A DNA stretch of 64,000 bases from Actinomadura syzygii (GCF_008085905.1 NZ_VSFF01000006.1:434001-498000); one strand, 5' to 3'. Positions 9,301 through 17,366 are shown, counted from the first letter of the stretch. Numbers and translations are program-made. The notes: generated by a model not told the origin, from the letters alone.

Positions 9301-10173
9301 GCTCTGCGCGGAATACCCGAGCGCGATCGAGGGCTCCAACCCGCCCGGCACGGGCGCGCCCTTCATCGGATACGACCAGGTGAAATCGCCGGTGTTCCCC
9401 GACGCCTTCCATGTCGCGGACGGCACCAGTTTCGTCGCCGAATAGTCGCCCTGCGAACCCGCCGGAGCCGCCACCGCCGCCAGAACGGTCGGGCTGCCGG
9501 ATGCCGTGGTCACATCGGCGGCCAGCGTGCGGGTCTCGCCGTTGTTGACGGTGGGAATCGGAGACGAGGAACGGCATTCCGGCTTGGCCGGAGTGGTCAG
9601 GGCGCACGCCGGGAGTTGGGCCAGGCGCAGCCGCGCGCCGTAGGAGCCGCCGAACGCCTGCGCGAACGCGGCGTAGTCCATGCGCACCCCGACACGTCCC
9701 GGCTCGGCGGCGGACAGGGTGAACAGCGGGCCACCGACCCCGCTCCGCCGGGCGGTCTCGCGGTCCAGGACGGCGACCTTCACCGCGCCCTTCAACGCGG
9801 GCGCCGTTCCGGGTCCCGGCGCCGCCAGCGCGATCGGCAGACCTTCCGCGCGCACGAGCCCCTGTGACGAGCCAGAACGTCCGGCCTCCCGGCCCGAGAC
9901 GGTCAGCTCGGCCGTTCCGGGTCTGGGCCACGCCGCCTTGGCGGCGGGTACCGGCTTGCCCGCCGGATCGGGCTCCCGAGGGCGGACCTTCAACGCCCTG
10001 CCATCGACCGTCCGCTCATGGTCGGCGACCTTCGGGCGCTCCGAATGCGGCGGATCGGCCTGCGCGGCCGGAGCCGCGACCAGCCCCGCCGCCATGATCA
10101 CCGCCGTCCCGGCGGCGGCCGAGCGGAGCGAGCGTCCCATGCGCAGCAGTTGCCGTCTGCCGGTCCCCGTCAC
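3343..10173 (-). CDS. Secreted RHS-repeat polymorphic toxin with HINT and C-terminal GIY-YIG nuclease domains
   Basis: A giant protein of about 2276 residues. I chose the GTG at 10173 because GGAGGA lies four bases before it; an in-frame GTG at 10185 lacks a ribosome site. A signal peptide (AAAGTAVIMAAG to AAQA) is followed by the N-terminal region typical of actinobacterial secreted RHS proteins. Many YDxxGR-type repeats follow, then the RHS core end (GTGRFISVDP, NGYAYAGNSP). Near codons 2023-2171 is a HINT autoproteolysis domain starting at Cys (CNSFTTGT), with TATEHH and ending VLVHN. The last 105 residues form a GIY-YIG nuclease: PGIYEIVFNNGEIYVG, Arg in SRLHA, Glu in VEQQFIEAYGG and Asn in LINRRN. 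The model is a shell protein that releases a DNA-cutting tip. The frame is intact. The following LRR gene may give immunity. Confidence 0.92.
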   Translation of the reverse strand: MTGTGRRQLLRMGRSLRSAAAGTAVIMAAGLVAAPAAQADPPHSERPKVADHERTVDGRALKVRPREPDPAGKPVPAAKAAWPRPGTAELTVSGREAGRSGSSQGLVRAEGLPIALAAPGPGTAPALKGAVKVAVLDRETARRSGVGGPLFTLSAAEPGRVGVRMDYAAFAQAFGGSYGARLRLAQLPACALTTPAKPECRSSSPIPTVNNGETRTLAADVTTASGSPTVLAAVAAPAGSQGDYSATKLVPSATWKASGNTGDFTWSYPMKGAPVPGGLEPSIALGYSAQSVDGRTTNTNSQPSWIGEGFDFWPGFIEQEYKPCAEDGAPKDPQGRSPGDLCWGYENATVTWNGKGGELVKAADGTWRLKNDDGTKFEKLTSLDTGNGDKEGEYWKVTTTDGTRYYFGLNRLPGFGSGGPETNSAWTVPVFGDDAGEPCHKDSGFADSWCQQAWRWNLDMVVDPHDNAAIYLYEKETNYYGRNLKPADATPYTRGGYLTSIEYGLRGDNVFAGAPPAYVLFDKAERCIPTASFDCAPAKIDTSPDQWWDVPWDMNCKAGTECKDGHGSTTPTFWSRYRLKKITARINRGAGWPARDIDSWTFDHEWGAVNDERDLLLKEIQHTGLAGPTTADDIALPKVTFKHDPKANRLDQAGDGLPAYTRYRLSKVFDESGGELDVTYSDQECSRASPPTPETNTKRCYPLLYRVPGSPTPIPDWFNKYVVTAVVQKDRTGGAPDMATRYQYLGGAAWHFDDDDGLTRESNKTWSQWRGYGQVRVTTGSPTTPSAQTDTYYLRGMHGDRATSDGGTKTVTVPDGEGGTHTDAEGLDGFELKTVHYTAPGGTVHDKTVNTPWRKQTATRTRSWSTVTANAVKVGDAQTWTAMDGGGWRQTKIANTYETDFATVGRLKAAGDLGDVSTAADDKCTTTEYADNVGAWMVSFPSRTETVSVACDKTPKRPGDVVSDKRTFYDGGGLGAAPTKGEISKTDRIAEHDGSTATYVLEKKTTYDKFGRPLTVTDAADRTTTTRYTDTVGLTTKTTQITPPAKQGDATTAQTTVQEIDPARGQATAKIDANSLRTDLLYDSLGRLQKVWLPDRSKSKGDVPNLEYAYQVADGKIVAVTAKTLANDGKQRPSVELFDGLLRSRQKQSPGPEGRLITDTFYDARGQVASTYATYSAAGAPSATLFGVDTPGAVETQTAYSYDGLGRKTAERTLAGAGTGATEKWRTTMAYGGNWSTIDPPRGGIPSASVYDARGQVVERRQFSGDGPTGAYEATTYAYDAAGRLVRATDPTGSTWTTRYDLRGRKVATTDPDKGDATYTYDDLDRETSSTDARGKKVFTVYDGLGRKTETRADSPSGPLLTSLTYDTAPRGKGLLATSVRHGTNGDYVSQVTGYDVLGRTEATTVAVPASEGDLAGSYTFGQTYNLDGTVKTQTLPAAGDLPAETVTHTYDDFQRPIGLTSPLGTYVGTTQYTPTGKPKLVELGTTGKRQWQTFAYEPGTQRLQTSRAYRETVAGDDRNATYRYDDAGNILSIDDASRDGRDDQCFGYDGLRRLTEAWTESDGTCSAAPSAGVIGGPAPYWQTFAYDKVGNRKTETRHGIGGRADTVRTYSYADPGHGSRLNQVAQTGDAGARTDTYGYDAIGNMTSRGAAPGGQTFDWDGQGLLTKASQGGNDTSFVYDAEGNRLIRRDSSGTTLYLPGTEIHVAPGAVKTGTRYYTHNGQTVALRKASGVVHLAGDHQGTAQIATNAADLTTTVRRFDPFGQARGNPADAWPGERGFVGGTNDASTGLVHLGAREYDAGTGRFISVDPVMDLTDPQQMNGYAYAGNSPVTSSDPDGKTQCDVGVCPTPEQARCAPGLGGCTDTDNDGIPNGMGSDGVTPGRNEYGPGSQRDLEVKTALILTVCRMQGGCGGSKNVLKGRGMNDPLFKAFADQGPSGICGPDDVICQVQRELIKQGFGVDIAEALGKDYCRYLHCNSPLEALASGRSIEWPWPQGPSFGEMLQNGMAAGIGAKFGQRTRLCNSFTTGTLVLLANGAYKRIEDVRPGDEVVSTDPRTGKTERKEVTASYNGFEYSRIVVITIDTDGRRGDATGVVTATEHHPFWDPSGERWVRADQLKRGSTVRTAEGRTLHVVRMERGAGHPQVHDLTVAGFHTFYVRVGSVTVLVHNVPCRTFNRYLSSAPEYPGIYEIVFNNGEIYVGSSSTNVHSRLHAAFTDPKSAVNAAGLTKRDVRDIKVTSLKGLNWEDIQYVEQQFIEAYGGVGGGTLINRRNEVP

Positions 10174-10482
10174 CAGTTCCTCCACGACACGGGCGGCCTC
10201 GACGGCCGGGAGCGGACGCCGGCGGTGCGCCCCGCGGGGTTAGGGCGCGTGTCGGCGGTCGGACGTCCATGACGATGCGTCCGCCAGCGCGGATGATCAA
10301 GACCCGGAACGGTCGCGGGCCGGGTCCGGAACGCGGAACCGCAGGCCATCGACAAGATCAAGTCCGTTGTCGGACACCATGGCAACCAATCGGCCGGGAA
10401 AGGCGTCCGCGCGCCCGAAATTTATAATGTCCAACCGTCGAACAGATATGCGGACCCTAAATGACGAAAACGGTCGGGCTCG
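10174..10482. other. Divergent intergenic region between the RHS toxin and the beta-propeller gene
   Basis: About 300 bases with no convincing gene. The left part is GC-rich; the right part (about 10410-10460) is richer in A and T, as expected of a promoter region serving one or both divergent genes. I could not assign a specific -35/-10 pair or a clear operator. Confidence 0.4.
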
Positions 10483-12246
10483 ATGTTGTCGCGGGCCCGG
10501 CGAAATGTGATGATCATGACGACCCCGGATCGCGACATTTCCTGGATGGACTTGATGAGCCCGGCACGCCGACTCGCACCGGAACGTCCGCCACGACTCC
10601 GTCACCTCCGCCGACTCCGTGCCCGTCCCAGCGCGGCCCTTACGGTCGCCGCGCTCGCGGGCGCCCTCGTCGCCGCCGCCCCGGCGGCGGCCGACACCGC
10701 GCCGCCGCCCGGCCAGCCCGCCACCATCACCGCCGACCCGCTGCCGACCTGGCAGACCGACGGCGTGGTCTGGTCGGTCGCCGTCGTCGGGAGCACCGCC
10801 TACGTCGGCGGGAACTTCGACCATGTCCGCCCGCCCGGGGCGGCGCCCGGCGACGCGCGCGAGCAGACGCGCCACAACCTGGCCGCCTTCGACGTCGCCA
10901 CCGGCGAGCCGCTGCCGTGGGCGCCGAATGTCGACGGCACCGAGTTCACCAGCACGACTCCCCAGCACGACTGCGACGATCTCGGCGGCAACCGCTGGCG
11001 CTGCGACGCGGTCTGGGAGGTCCGGCCCTCGCCGGACGGCTCCCGGCTCTACGTCGGCGGCGACTTCACCAAGGTCGACGGGCTGCGGCGCGGCAAGATC
11101 GCCTCGTTCGACCTGCCGGGCGGCGCCCTGAACGGCTTCCAGCACGAGGTCAACAGCCGGGTGCAGGCCCTCACCGCCAGCGCCACGACCGTCTACGCGG
11201 GCGGCTTCTTCACCAGCGTGGACGGCACGCCCCGCCAGCGCCTCGCCGCCTTCGCCGCCGCCGGGGGCGCGCTGACCGCGTGGGCGCCCACCGCCGACCG
11301 CGGCGTGCACGCGATGATCCTCTCGCCGGACGGCACCCGGGTGATCGTCGGCGGCGACTTCAACCGGCTCAACGGGAACCCGCCGCACGGGCTCGGGTCC
11401 GTCCTCGCGTCCACCGGGGCGAGCGCCCCGTGGGCCACGGGCGTCGACTACGTGTCCGACACGCGCCGGTCCTGGGTCACCGACCTGGTCACGGACGGCG
11501 AGGCGGTCTACGCGTCCGCGAACGGCGAGAGCACCTTCGACGGACGGCTCGCCCTCAACCCCGACGACGGCACCACCCGCTGGATCGACAATTGCCAGGG
11601 CGCGACGCAGGCGATCACCGTCCTGGACGGCCTGCTCTACAGCGGCTCGCACGCACACAACTGCGCCACCCAGCCGAACGGGTTCCCCGAGCTCACGCCC
11701 GGCCTGCCCTATCAGCGGCTCCTCGCCGAGCCGACCCATCCGGCGGCGGAGTACGACACCCCGCCGATCCTGTACTGGTTCCCCAACACCAACGGCGGCC
11801 CGACCACTGAGAGCCAGGGCCCGCGCGCGCTGGCCAACGACGGCCGCTACCTGTGGGTCGGCGGCGACTTCACCACCGTCAACGGCTCAGCCCAGCAGGG
11901 GCTCACCCGCTTCGGCTCCCTCGCCGTCACCCGCGACGCCGACCCGGCCGAGCTCATCCGCAAGCCCGTCGCCGCGAAGCCCGACGGGACGACCGGCCAG
12001 CTCACCGTCACCTGGACGGAGACCTGGGATCGCGACAACCAGAAGCTCGTCTACGAACTGATCCGCGACGACAACACCGTCATCGACACCTTGGAATCCA
12101 CGTCCGTCTTCTGGGACTTGAAGACCCACACCTTCACCGACACCGGTCTGGTCCCCGGCAGCACGCACAGCTATTCCGTTCGCGCGATCGACCCGTTCAA
12201 CAACCGCGTTCGGTCGTCCAGGAGCGTCCCCGTTCAGGCGGGCTGA
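10483..12246 (+). CDS. Secreted beta-propeller (delta-60-type repeat) protein with C-terminal Fn3-like domain
   Basis: Up to 587 residues. A positively charged start leads to a hydrophobic signal segment (ALTVAALAGALVAAAPAAADT). The body carries repeated blades with the signature YVGGNF, YVGGDFTKVDG, YAGGFFTSVDG, IVGGDFNRLNG and WVGGDFTTVNG, as in delta-60-repeat propellers of actinomycetes. Residues from about 500 to the end look like a fibronectin type III-like module. The start is uncertain: no ATG has a good ribosome site, and ATG codons at 10516 and 10555 are equally possible. The product is likely extracellular with a binding or structural role. It overlaps the 3' end of the convergent ltrA-like gene by 13 bp. 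Confidence 0.8.
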   Translation: MLSRARRNVMIMTTPDRDISWMDLMSPARRLAPERPPRLRHLRRLRARPSAALTVAALAGALVAAAPAAADTAPPPGQPATITADPLPTWQTDGVVWSVAVVGSTAYVGGNFDHVRPPGAAPGDAREQTRHNLAAFDVATGEPLPWAPNVDGTEFTSTTPQHDCDDLGGNRWRCDAVWEVRPSPDGSRLYVGGDFTKVDGLRRGKIASFDLPGGALNGFQHEVNSRVQALTASATTVYAGGFFTSVDGTPRQRLAAFAAAGGALTAWAPTADRGVHAMILSPDGTRVIVGGDFNRLNGNPPHGLGSVLASTGASAPWATGVDYVSDTRRSWVTDLVTDGEAVYASANGESTFDGRLALNPDDGTTRWIDNCQGATQAITVLDGLLYSGSHAHNCATQPNGFPELTPGLPYQRLLAEPTHPAAEYDTPPILYWFPNTNGGPTTESQGPRALANDGRYLWVGGDFTTVNGSAQQGLTRFGSLAVTRDADPAELIRKPVAAKPDGTTGQLTVTWTETWDRDNQKLVYELIRDDNTVIDTLESTSVFWDLKTHTFTDTGLVPGSTHSYSVRAIDPFNNRVRSSRSVPVQAG

Positions 12247-13412
12247 CTCTCACGCGAGGCGGACGACGGGCCGCGCGTCAGGATCGCGGCCAGCAGCAAG
12301 GCCAGCAGTACCGCGATGACGACCAGGGTCCCCGCCACTCCCACGGCGGGGGCCGTGAAGGTCGCGAGGAGGGCGAGGACGGCCGTCCCGACGATCAGTT
12401 CGGGGCGGACGGCCTGCCGTCCCAGCGGCGCGTGCAGGACCGCGAGCATCACGAGCACCACGGCGAGCGGCATCGCGACCGCCGCGACCACGGTCCGGTC
12501 GCCCGCCGGGATGTGCGGGCCCGCCGACACGACCGCGACCTCCAGGCCAGCGCCGAGCGCGGCCAGCGCGGCGAAGACGACGTAGTGACCGTAGCCCCAG
12601 ACGAACGACCACTCGCGATTCTCGGCGAGCAGTTCTCCCGCGGGTTCGGAGAAGTAGATCCACCAGAGCGTGAACAGGATGGCCAGACCCGCCATCGCGA
12701 TGGTGACGAGTTCGCCGCTGAGGCCGTGCTCGACCGCGTCCTGGACGGCGTTCGTCGCGGCCAGCACGCTCTCCCCCAGCAGGATGATCGTGAACAGGCC
12801 GTACCGTTCGGCGATGTGGTGCGGGTGCCAGGTCGTCATGCCGGGACGCTCCGCGATCAGCGGGACGGACACGTCCATCAGCGCCAGCACGAAGAACAGC
12901 CACGTCGGGCCGCCGCCGGGCAGCGCCAGCCGGGACACCCAGAACACCTGGACGATCGACACCCCGACCGCGTAGCGGAGCGCGGTCTGGCGGCCGTCCG
13001 GATGCTCGATCGCGGCGCGCACCCACATGCCGACCAGGCCGACGCGCATCACGAGGTAGCCGAACGTCACCGTGGTGAAGTCGCCGCCGAACGCGGCCGA
13101 CACCCCGGCCGCCAGGAGCAGCACGCCCGCCATCTGCACGAACGTCATGACCCTGTACAGGACGTCGTCGGTCTCGTAGGCGGACGCGAACCACGTGAAG
13201 TTCATCCACGCCCACCAGATCGCGAAGAACACCATGAGGAACGGCTGCAACCCGTCGCCGGCGTGCCCTTCCTCGACGGTGTGCGCGAGGCGTCCGGCCA
13301 CCTGCGAGACGGCGGCGACGAACGTCAGGTCGAAGAGCAGTTCCAGCGGGCTGGAGACGCGGTGGGGCTCGCCCAGGTCGCGCGCGACCATCCGGCTACG
13401 GAACGGCTGCAT
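12234..13412 (-). CDS. Low temperature requirement protein A (LtrA) family membrane protein
   Basis: 392 residues with about ten hydrophobic segments. The N-terminus SPLELLFDLTFVAAVSQ and the internal HHIAERYGLFTIILLGESVLA are the hallmark motifs of the LtrA family. It is an integral membrane protein of unknown biochemical role; the name comes from a Listeria mutant unable to grow in the cold. The start ATG fits the conserved N-terminus. It converges with the beta-propeller gene (13 bp overlap) and lies 27 bp after the start of no other gene; the acyltransferase gene downstream on the map reads the same way but ends upstream of it at 13441-14406. Confidence 0.9.
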   Translation of the reverse strand: MQPFRSRMVARDLGEPHRVSSPLELLFDLTFVAAVSQVAGRLAHTVEEGHAGDGLQPFLMVFFAIWWAWMNFTWFASAYETDDVLYRVMTFVQMAGVLLLAAGVSAAFGGDFTTVTFGYLVMRVGLVGMWVRAAIEHPDGRQTALRYAVGVSIVQVFWVSRLALPGGGPTWLFFVLALMDVSVPLIAERPGMTTWHPHHIAERYGLFTIILLGESVLAATNAVQDAVEHGLSGELVTIAMAGLAILFTLWWIYFSEPAGELLAENREWSFVWGYGHYVVFAALAALGAGLEVAVVSAGPHIPAGDRTVVAAVAMPLAVVLVMLAVLHAPLGRQAVRPELIVGTAVLALLATFTAPAVGVAGTLVVIAVLLALLLAAILTRGPSSASRESQPA

Positions 13413-13440
13413 GCGTTCACCTTACGGACGCGGCCTCCGG

Positions 13441-14406
13441 TCAGAGGAAGGCGGGGCCGCGGCGCAGGAGCGCGTCGTCCAGCATGTGCTGGACGTTCTC
13501 CCGCACGTGGTCGGTGATGTCGAAGAGCGTCATCGGGTCGTCGGCGGTGTCGGCGTCGTACTCGTCCAGCGTCATCGGCTCGCCGAACCGGATCAGCCAC
13601 TTGGACGGCAGCGGGACGAGACCCGCCGGTCCGAGCAGCGGGAACGTCGGCGTGATCGGGAAGTACGGCAGGCCGAGCAACCGGGCCAGCGGCCGCAGGT
13701 CGGCGATCTTGGGGTAGATCTCCTCCGCGCCGACGATCGCGCACGGCACGATCGGGACCCCGGCGCGCAGCGCGGTGCCGACGAACCCGCCGCGTCCGAA
13801 CCGCTGGAGCTTGTACCGCTCCGAGAACGGCTTTCCGACGCCCTTGAAGCCCTCCGGGAACACGCCGACCAATTCGCCCTTGGCGAGCAGCCGCGCGGCG
13901 TCGGCCTGGCACGCGAGCGTGTGCCCCGCCTTGCGGGACAGGTGCCCGAGCAGCGGGACCTGGTAGATGAGGTCGGCGCCGAGCAGCCGGACCCGCCGGT
14001 CGGCGTGGTCGTGCAGCGCGACCGACAGCATCAGCGCGTCGATCGGGATGGTGCCGGAATGGTTCGCGACGAGGAGGGCGCCGCCGTCCGGGATGTTCTC
14101 CACCCCTTCGAGGTCGACGCGGAACCAGTGCTCGTAGAGGGCGCGGGCGAGCGGCAGCAGGACGGCCGAGTTGAACTCGGGGTCGAAGCCGAACTCGTCC
14201 ACGGCGTAGTCGCCGGACAGCCTGCGCCGCAGGAAGGCCAGGCCGGACGCGATGCCACGTTCCAACGAGCCTCGCTCGGGCGCCTCACGGGACGTGTCGT
14301 CCTCCGCCCCGCCGTTGTCGCGGACGGAGGCCAGCCGGATGACCCGCGCGCCCGTCTCCGCGTCGTCCGAGTCGTGCGGGTCGTGCCGGTGGCGGGCGTT
14401 GTTCAT
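13441..14406 (-). CDS. 1-acylglycerol-3-phosphate O-acyltransferase family protein (PlsC-like)
   Basis: 321 residues. The glycerolipid acyltransferase core has the catalytic His in VANHSGTIPID (His116) and the PlsC motif FPEG (GVFPEGFKGVGK). The distance from His116 to Asp123 is longer than the classical HX4D spacing, as in the actinobacterial subgroup near Rv0502. The first 50 residues are a charged, non-conserved extension. The ATG has GGAAGG eight bases upstream. It starts 18 bp after the stop of the SDR gene, so the two are probably one operon. The acyl acceptor, phospholipid or other, cannot be decided from sequence. Confidence 0.88.
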   Translation of the reverse strand: MNNARHRHDPHDSDDAETGARVIRLASVRDNGGAEDDTSREAPERGSLERGIASGLAFLRRRLSGDYAVDEFGFDPEFNSAVLLPLARALYEHWFRVDLEGVENIPDGGALLVANHSGTIPIDALMLSVALHDHADRRVRLLGADLIYQVPLLGHLSRKAGHTLACQADAARLLAKGELVGVFPEGFKGVGKPFSERYKLQRFGRGGFVGTALRAGVPIVPCAIVGAEEIYPKIADLRPLARLLGLPYFPITPTFPLLGPAGLVPLPSKWLIRFGEPMTLDEYDADTADDPMTLFDITDHVRENVQHMLDDALLRRGPAFL

Positions 14407-14424
14407 CGTCGTCGTCGCCTTCCG

Positions 14425-15441
14425 TCAGCCGCGTCCGAGCAGCGTGGTCAGCGGTCCGTGGCCGAACCCCTGGGCCGCGGCGAAGTCGGCGAACGCGGCC
14501 TCGGAGCTGTACTTCGGACGCCACGACAGCTCGTCCTCCAGCGCCGCGGTGTCGATGACGCGGCCGTACGTCAGCCAGCGCAGCAGCTCCGGCGAGAAGC
14601 CGGTCAGGCCCGCGAAGCGCCGTCCCATGTCGCCGAGCACCGACAGGGACGGGGACGGGACCGGCAGGTACGGCCGCCCGGCGCGGCGCAGCGCCTGCGA
14701 CAGCAGCAGGACGCCGTCGCCCGCGACGTTGTAGCAGCCGGGATGGTCCTCGACGGTTATCCGGCGCAGCACCTCGACGCCGTCGTCCTCGTGGACGAAC
14801 TGGAGCCGCGGGTCGAAGCCCAGCACGGTCGGCACGACCGGCAGGTGCATGTAGCGGGTCAGCGGCGAGTCGACGCCGGGGCCGAGGAAGTTCGCGAAGC
14901 GCAGCACGGACACCGTGAGGTCGGAGCGGCGCCGCGTCAGCCCGCGGACGTAGCCCTCCACCTCGACCGCGTCCTTCGCGTACCCGGACTTCGGCGGGTC
15001 GACGGGCTCGTCCCACTCGCCGAAGACGGCCGGGTCCATCGGGGACGACCCGTACACGGCGGCCGAGGACCGCACGACCAGTTTGCGCGTGTCGGGCGAG
15101 CGCTGGCACGCGGCGAGGAGCTGCATCGTCCCGATGACGTTGAGCTCCTTCGCCTTCGCCCGCGACGCGGACGCGGACGTGACGAGGTTGAGGTGCACCA
15201 CCGTGTCCACCCCGGCGGACTCGATGATCTTCGCGATGCCCGGGGTGCGGATGTCGACGCGGACGAACTCGGTGCGCCCGAGCGGCACGTCCGGCGCGAC
15301 GGTGTCGACGCCGATGACGCGCTCGATGCCCGGGTCTGCCTGAAGGGTGTTCGCGACCCGCGCCCCCAGGAAACGGGAGACGCCCGTGACGAGGACGACA
15401 CGGGCCGCGGCGGCGGGCATGGAGGTCACCGTGCGCCCCAC
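14425..15441 (-). CDS. NAD-dependent epimerase/dehydratase, extended SDR family
   Basis: 338 residues with an N-terminal Rossmann fold (VVLVTGVSRFLGARVANTL), an acidic residue after the second strand (IGVDT) and a core typical of extended SDR sugar-nucleotide epimerases. In Mycobacterium the equivalent position between the bS22 gene and the acyltransferase is held by galE2 (Rv0501), so this is its positional counterpart. A substrate cannot be assigned. The start is ambiguous: GTG at 15441, GTG at 15429 and ATG at 15420 are in frame, with a G-rich tract upstream. It lies between the small bS22 gene and the acyltransferase, all on one strand. Confidence 0.87.
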   Translation of the reverse strand: MGRTVTSMPAAAARVVLVTGVSRFLGARVANTLQADPGIERVIGVDTVAPDVPLGRTEFVRVDIRTPGIAKIIESAGVDTVVHLNLVTSASASRAKAKELNVIGTMQLLAACQRSPDTRKLVVRSSAAVYGSSPMDPAVFGEWDEPVDPPKSGYAKDAVEVEGYVRGLTRRRSDLTVSVLRFANFLGPGVDSPLTRYMHLPVVPTVLGFDPRLQFVHEDDGVEVLRRITVEDHPGCYNVAGDGVLLLSQALRRAGRPYLPVPSPSLSVLGDMGRRFAGLTGFSPELLRWLTYGRVIDTAALEDELSWRPKYSSEAAFADFAAAQGFGHGPLTTLLGRG

Positions 15442-15466
15442 CCCCTCAAGCGAATGGCCGGCGTGG

Positions 15467-15565
15467 TTACTTCTTGTTTCGGCGCTGGATGCGCGTCTTC
15501 TTCAGAAGCTTGCGGTGCTTCTTCTTGGCCATCCTCTTGCGACGCTTCTTGATGACAGAGCCCAC
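15467..15565 (-). CDS. Small ribosomal subunit protein bS22 (AURKAIP1/COX24-domain peptide, 32 aa)
   Basis: A 32-residue, extremely basic peptide: GSVIKKRRKRMAKKKHRK followed by LLKKTRIQRRNKK. This is the actinobacterial AURKAIP1/COX24-domain protein, identified as ribosomal protein bS22 in mycobacteria, where it sits in the small subunit near the decoding region. The start is GTG at 15565 with GAGG five bases upstream; longer in-frame extensions upstream are not conserved. It lies between the HTH gene and the SDR gene, the same order as Rv0500A, Rv0500B and Rv0501 in M. tuberculosis. Confidence 0.9.
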   Translation of the reverse strand: MGSVIKKRRKRMAKKKHRKLLKKTRIQRRNKK

Positions 15566-15780
15566 GGGACCTCGCTCGGCGTATCGGGTGGTGTTCAGGA
15601 GGCGGGCGTGCCGCAGGCGAGCTTCACTCGATACGCGCACACGGTCCGCCGCCCAAGGGTACCGCTGTACCGGAGAAGTGCACGCCTCGGCCCCGGTGGC
15701 ACGCCTGCCGTGGGATGTGCGGGCGCGTACGGGCGCCGGCACCGCGTGTGGCGCGGTGCCGGGCACCGTTCCGCGCGGGC

Positions 15781-15815
15781 CGAGGCCCCCCGCCCCTTTC
15801 GGGGGGCGCGCCTCG
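15781..15815 (-). terminator. GC-rich hairpin between the HTH gene and bS22, possible terminator or attenuator
   Basis: CGAGGC at 15781-15786 pairs with GCCTCG at 15810-15815, and inner C and G runs can pair across a short TTTC loop. There is no U tract. It sits about 140 bases after the HTH gene's stop and 215 bases before bS22. Function is uncertain. Confidence 0.3.
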
Positions 15816-15957
15816 CCCGCCCGGTGTCCGGACCGTCGTCGCGGCCCTCGTCCCTGTTCCCCAGCTTCGGGGCGATCACGGGGATCGTCCCGACGCCCCC
15901 TGCGCGGCCGGGTATGGAGTTCGCGGCGGGGCCTGTCTCATGCCCCGCCCCTACCCG

Positions 15958-16161
15958 TTATCCGGCTTCGATGTACGCGTCGCGCAGGTAGTCGTGTACG
16001 GCCTGCTCGGGGACCCGGAACGAACGTCCCACGCGGATCGCGGGAAGCTCGCCCGAGTGGACGAGACGGTAGACGGTCATCTTGGACACCCGCATCACCG
16101 CCGCCACTTCGGCAACGGTCAGGAACCTGACCTCGCTCAGAGGTCGCTCGCCTGAGGTCAT
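15958..16161 (-). CDS. BldC-type excisionase-family HTH DNA-binding protein
   Basis: A 67-residue protein from the ATG at 16161, which has GAGG eight bases upstream. It is a MerR/excisionase-like winged helix: FLTVAEVAAVMRVSKMTVYR, then LVHSGELPAIRVGRSFRVP. This matches the family of Rv0500A and Streptomyces SCO3328, a small conserved actinobacterial regulator relative of BldC. It probably binds DNA as a dimer or cooperative filament. Its neighbours (bS22, SDR, acyltransferase downstream; acuC and proC upstream) match the mycobacterial gene order. Its regulon is not visible here. Confidence 0.9.
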   Translation of the reverse strand: MTSGERPLSEVRFLTVAEVAAVMRVSKMTVYRLVHSGELPAIRVGRSFRVPEQAVHDYLRDAYIEAG

Positions 16162-16232
16162 CGGACGCCCTCTTCCACACGTGCCGCGCACCGGTCCTTC
16201 GGGTGACTTTGATCACGCACGTGTACTTCTCC

Positions 16233-16260
16233 AGCGTAAATCGCGTATCGGCTGTCGCAA
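16233..16260 (-). promoter_or_regulatory. Candidate sigma-A-type promoter for the HTH gene
   Basis: On the minus strand TTGCGA (16260-16255) is followed after 16 bases by TACGCT (16238-16233). The predicted start point would give a leader of about 65 bases ending at the ATG at 16161. The rest of the gap 16162-16513 shows nothing else I can assign. Confidence 0.45.
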
Positions 16261-16513
16261 GAGGGGAGTTCCGCACATTTCCGTATCCGACCTGACCCCG
16301 AGGACACAGTCCTAATGCCACACGGAGGGTGGACCTGACGGCACAATGGGTGGCCCGGCGAACGGTTGTCAACCGATACCCCGCGCTGACCTGCGGTTCC
16401 GGTGTCACCGGCAGCATCGCGCGATCCCATCCGTCCCGTAACCCGCGTACTGTCACACGGAGTGACAGGAACGGGCTGCCGAGCCGTCCCGCCGCACCCG
16501 CCGCGCGCCCCGC

Positions 16514-17359
16514 TCAGCCGCCCGGCCGCAGCCCCGCGCGCGCGAGGATGTACGCGGTCAGCGGCGCGTAGTGGTGCGGCGCCACGCCGTCGTCGAGCGG
16601 GACGGCGACGTCGATCTTGCCTTCGGCGGCCCCCGCGAACAGCGCCGGATCGTTACAGTCAGCGAACCCGACGGTGTCGATGCCCGCCTGACCGGCCGCT
16701 CCGGCCCAGCCGTGATCGGCGATGGCCAGATCCGGCCAAATATCAGGTTTAGCTTCCGGGGAGTCCGTGGAGGCGCTATCGGTCAGCGCGCGGAGCATGG
16801 CCTCCATCGGCTTCGAGTCGTGCGTGTGGTGCGTCCTGCCGCGCGTGTCCTCCAGCATCGCGACGCCCGGCTCGGCGTAGACGATGCGGCGCAGGTCGGC
16901 GCCGCCGTAGCCGGTCTCGATCTCGTACGTCCATGTGGCGGCGGGGGTCAGCAGGCGGCATCCGGCGGCGGCGAGGGCCCGCGCGACGTCCTGGTACAGC
17001 GGCGACAGCGTCGACGGGTGGCCGGTCGCGAGGACCACGTTCTCCCGGCGGCGGGCGGCGAGGCCGATGCGGTCGCCCATCGCCTCCAGCGTGTCGATCG
17101 TGATGTCGGGGTCGATGGTGTCGTCGCCGTAGAGGTGCGCGGGGTCGGGGTCGACGCCGCAGCGCTCGACCATCATCTCCAGGACGGTCCGCTCCGTCCA
17201 CGACGGCTTCAGTTCGAGCCCGAACTGGTAGTAGGGGTGGCCGTCGGCCATCCGCCGGTAGTGCAGCAGGTTGTTCTGCCGCGGCGTCGCCACGTCGCCG
17301 GCGATCATGGTGAGGACGAGGTGGGCGCGCAGCTCGTCCCGGGTGGGGGCATCGGTCAC
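16514..17359 (-). CDS. Conserved actinobacterial phosphatase-like protein
   Basis: 281 residues, no signal peptide. It resembles the 'phosphatase' proteins found beside acuC in Streptomyces, with conserved segments MADGHPYYQFGLELKPSW, TIDTLEAMGDRIG, ATGHPSTLSPLYQ and PDLAIADHGWAGAAGQAG. I cannot name a catalytic motif with certainty, so the activity is taken from the usual family label. The start GTG at 17359 lies seven bases after the acuC stop, so the two are translationally close and probably co-transcribed. The C-terminus (DDGVAPHHYAPL) is His-rich and could bind metal. Confidence 0.7.
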   Translation of the reverse strand: MTDAPTRDELRAHLVLTMIAGDVATPRQNNLLHYRRMADGHPYYQFGLELKPSWTERTVLEMMVERCGVDPDPAHLYGDDTIDPDITIDTLEAMGDRIGLAARRRENVVLATGHPSTLSPLYQDVARALAAAGCRLLTPAATWTYEIETGYGGADLRRIVYAEPGVAMLEDTRGRTHHTHDSKPMEAMLRALTDSASTDSPEAKPDIWPDLAIADHGWAGAAGQAGIDTVGFADCNDPALFAGAAEGKIDVAVPLDDGVAPHHYAPLTAYILARAGLRPGG

Positions 17360-17366
17360 AGGGTGC

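Noticed and set aside
15467..15766. A 99-residue protein reading into the bS22 gene
   Set aside because: Only the last 32 residues are conserved; the GTG at 15565 has a ribosome site and the upstream part matches nothing.
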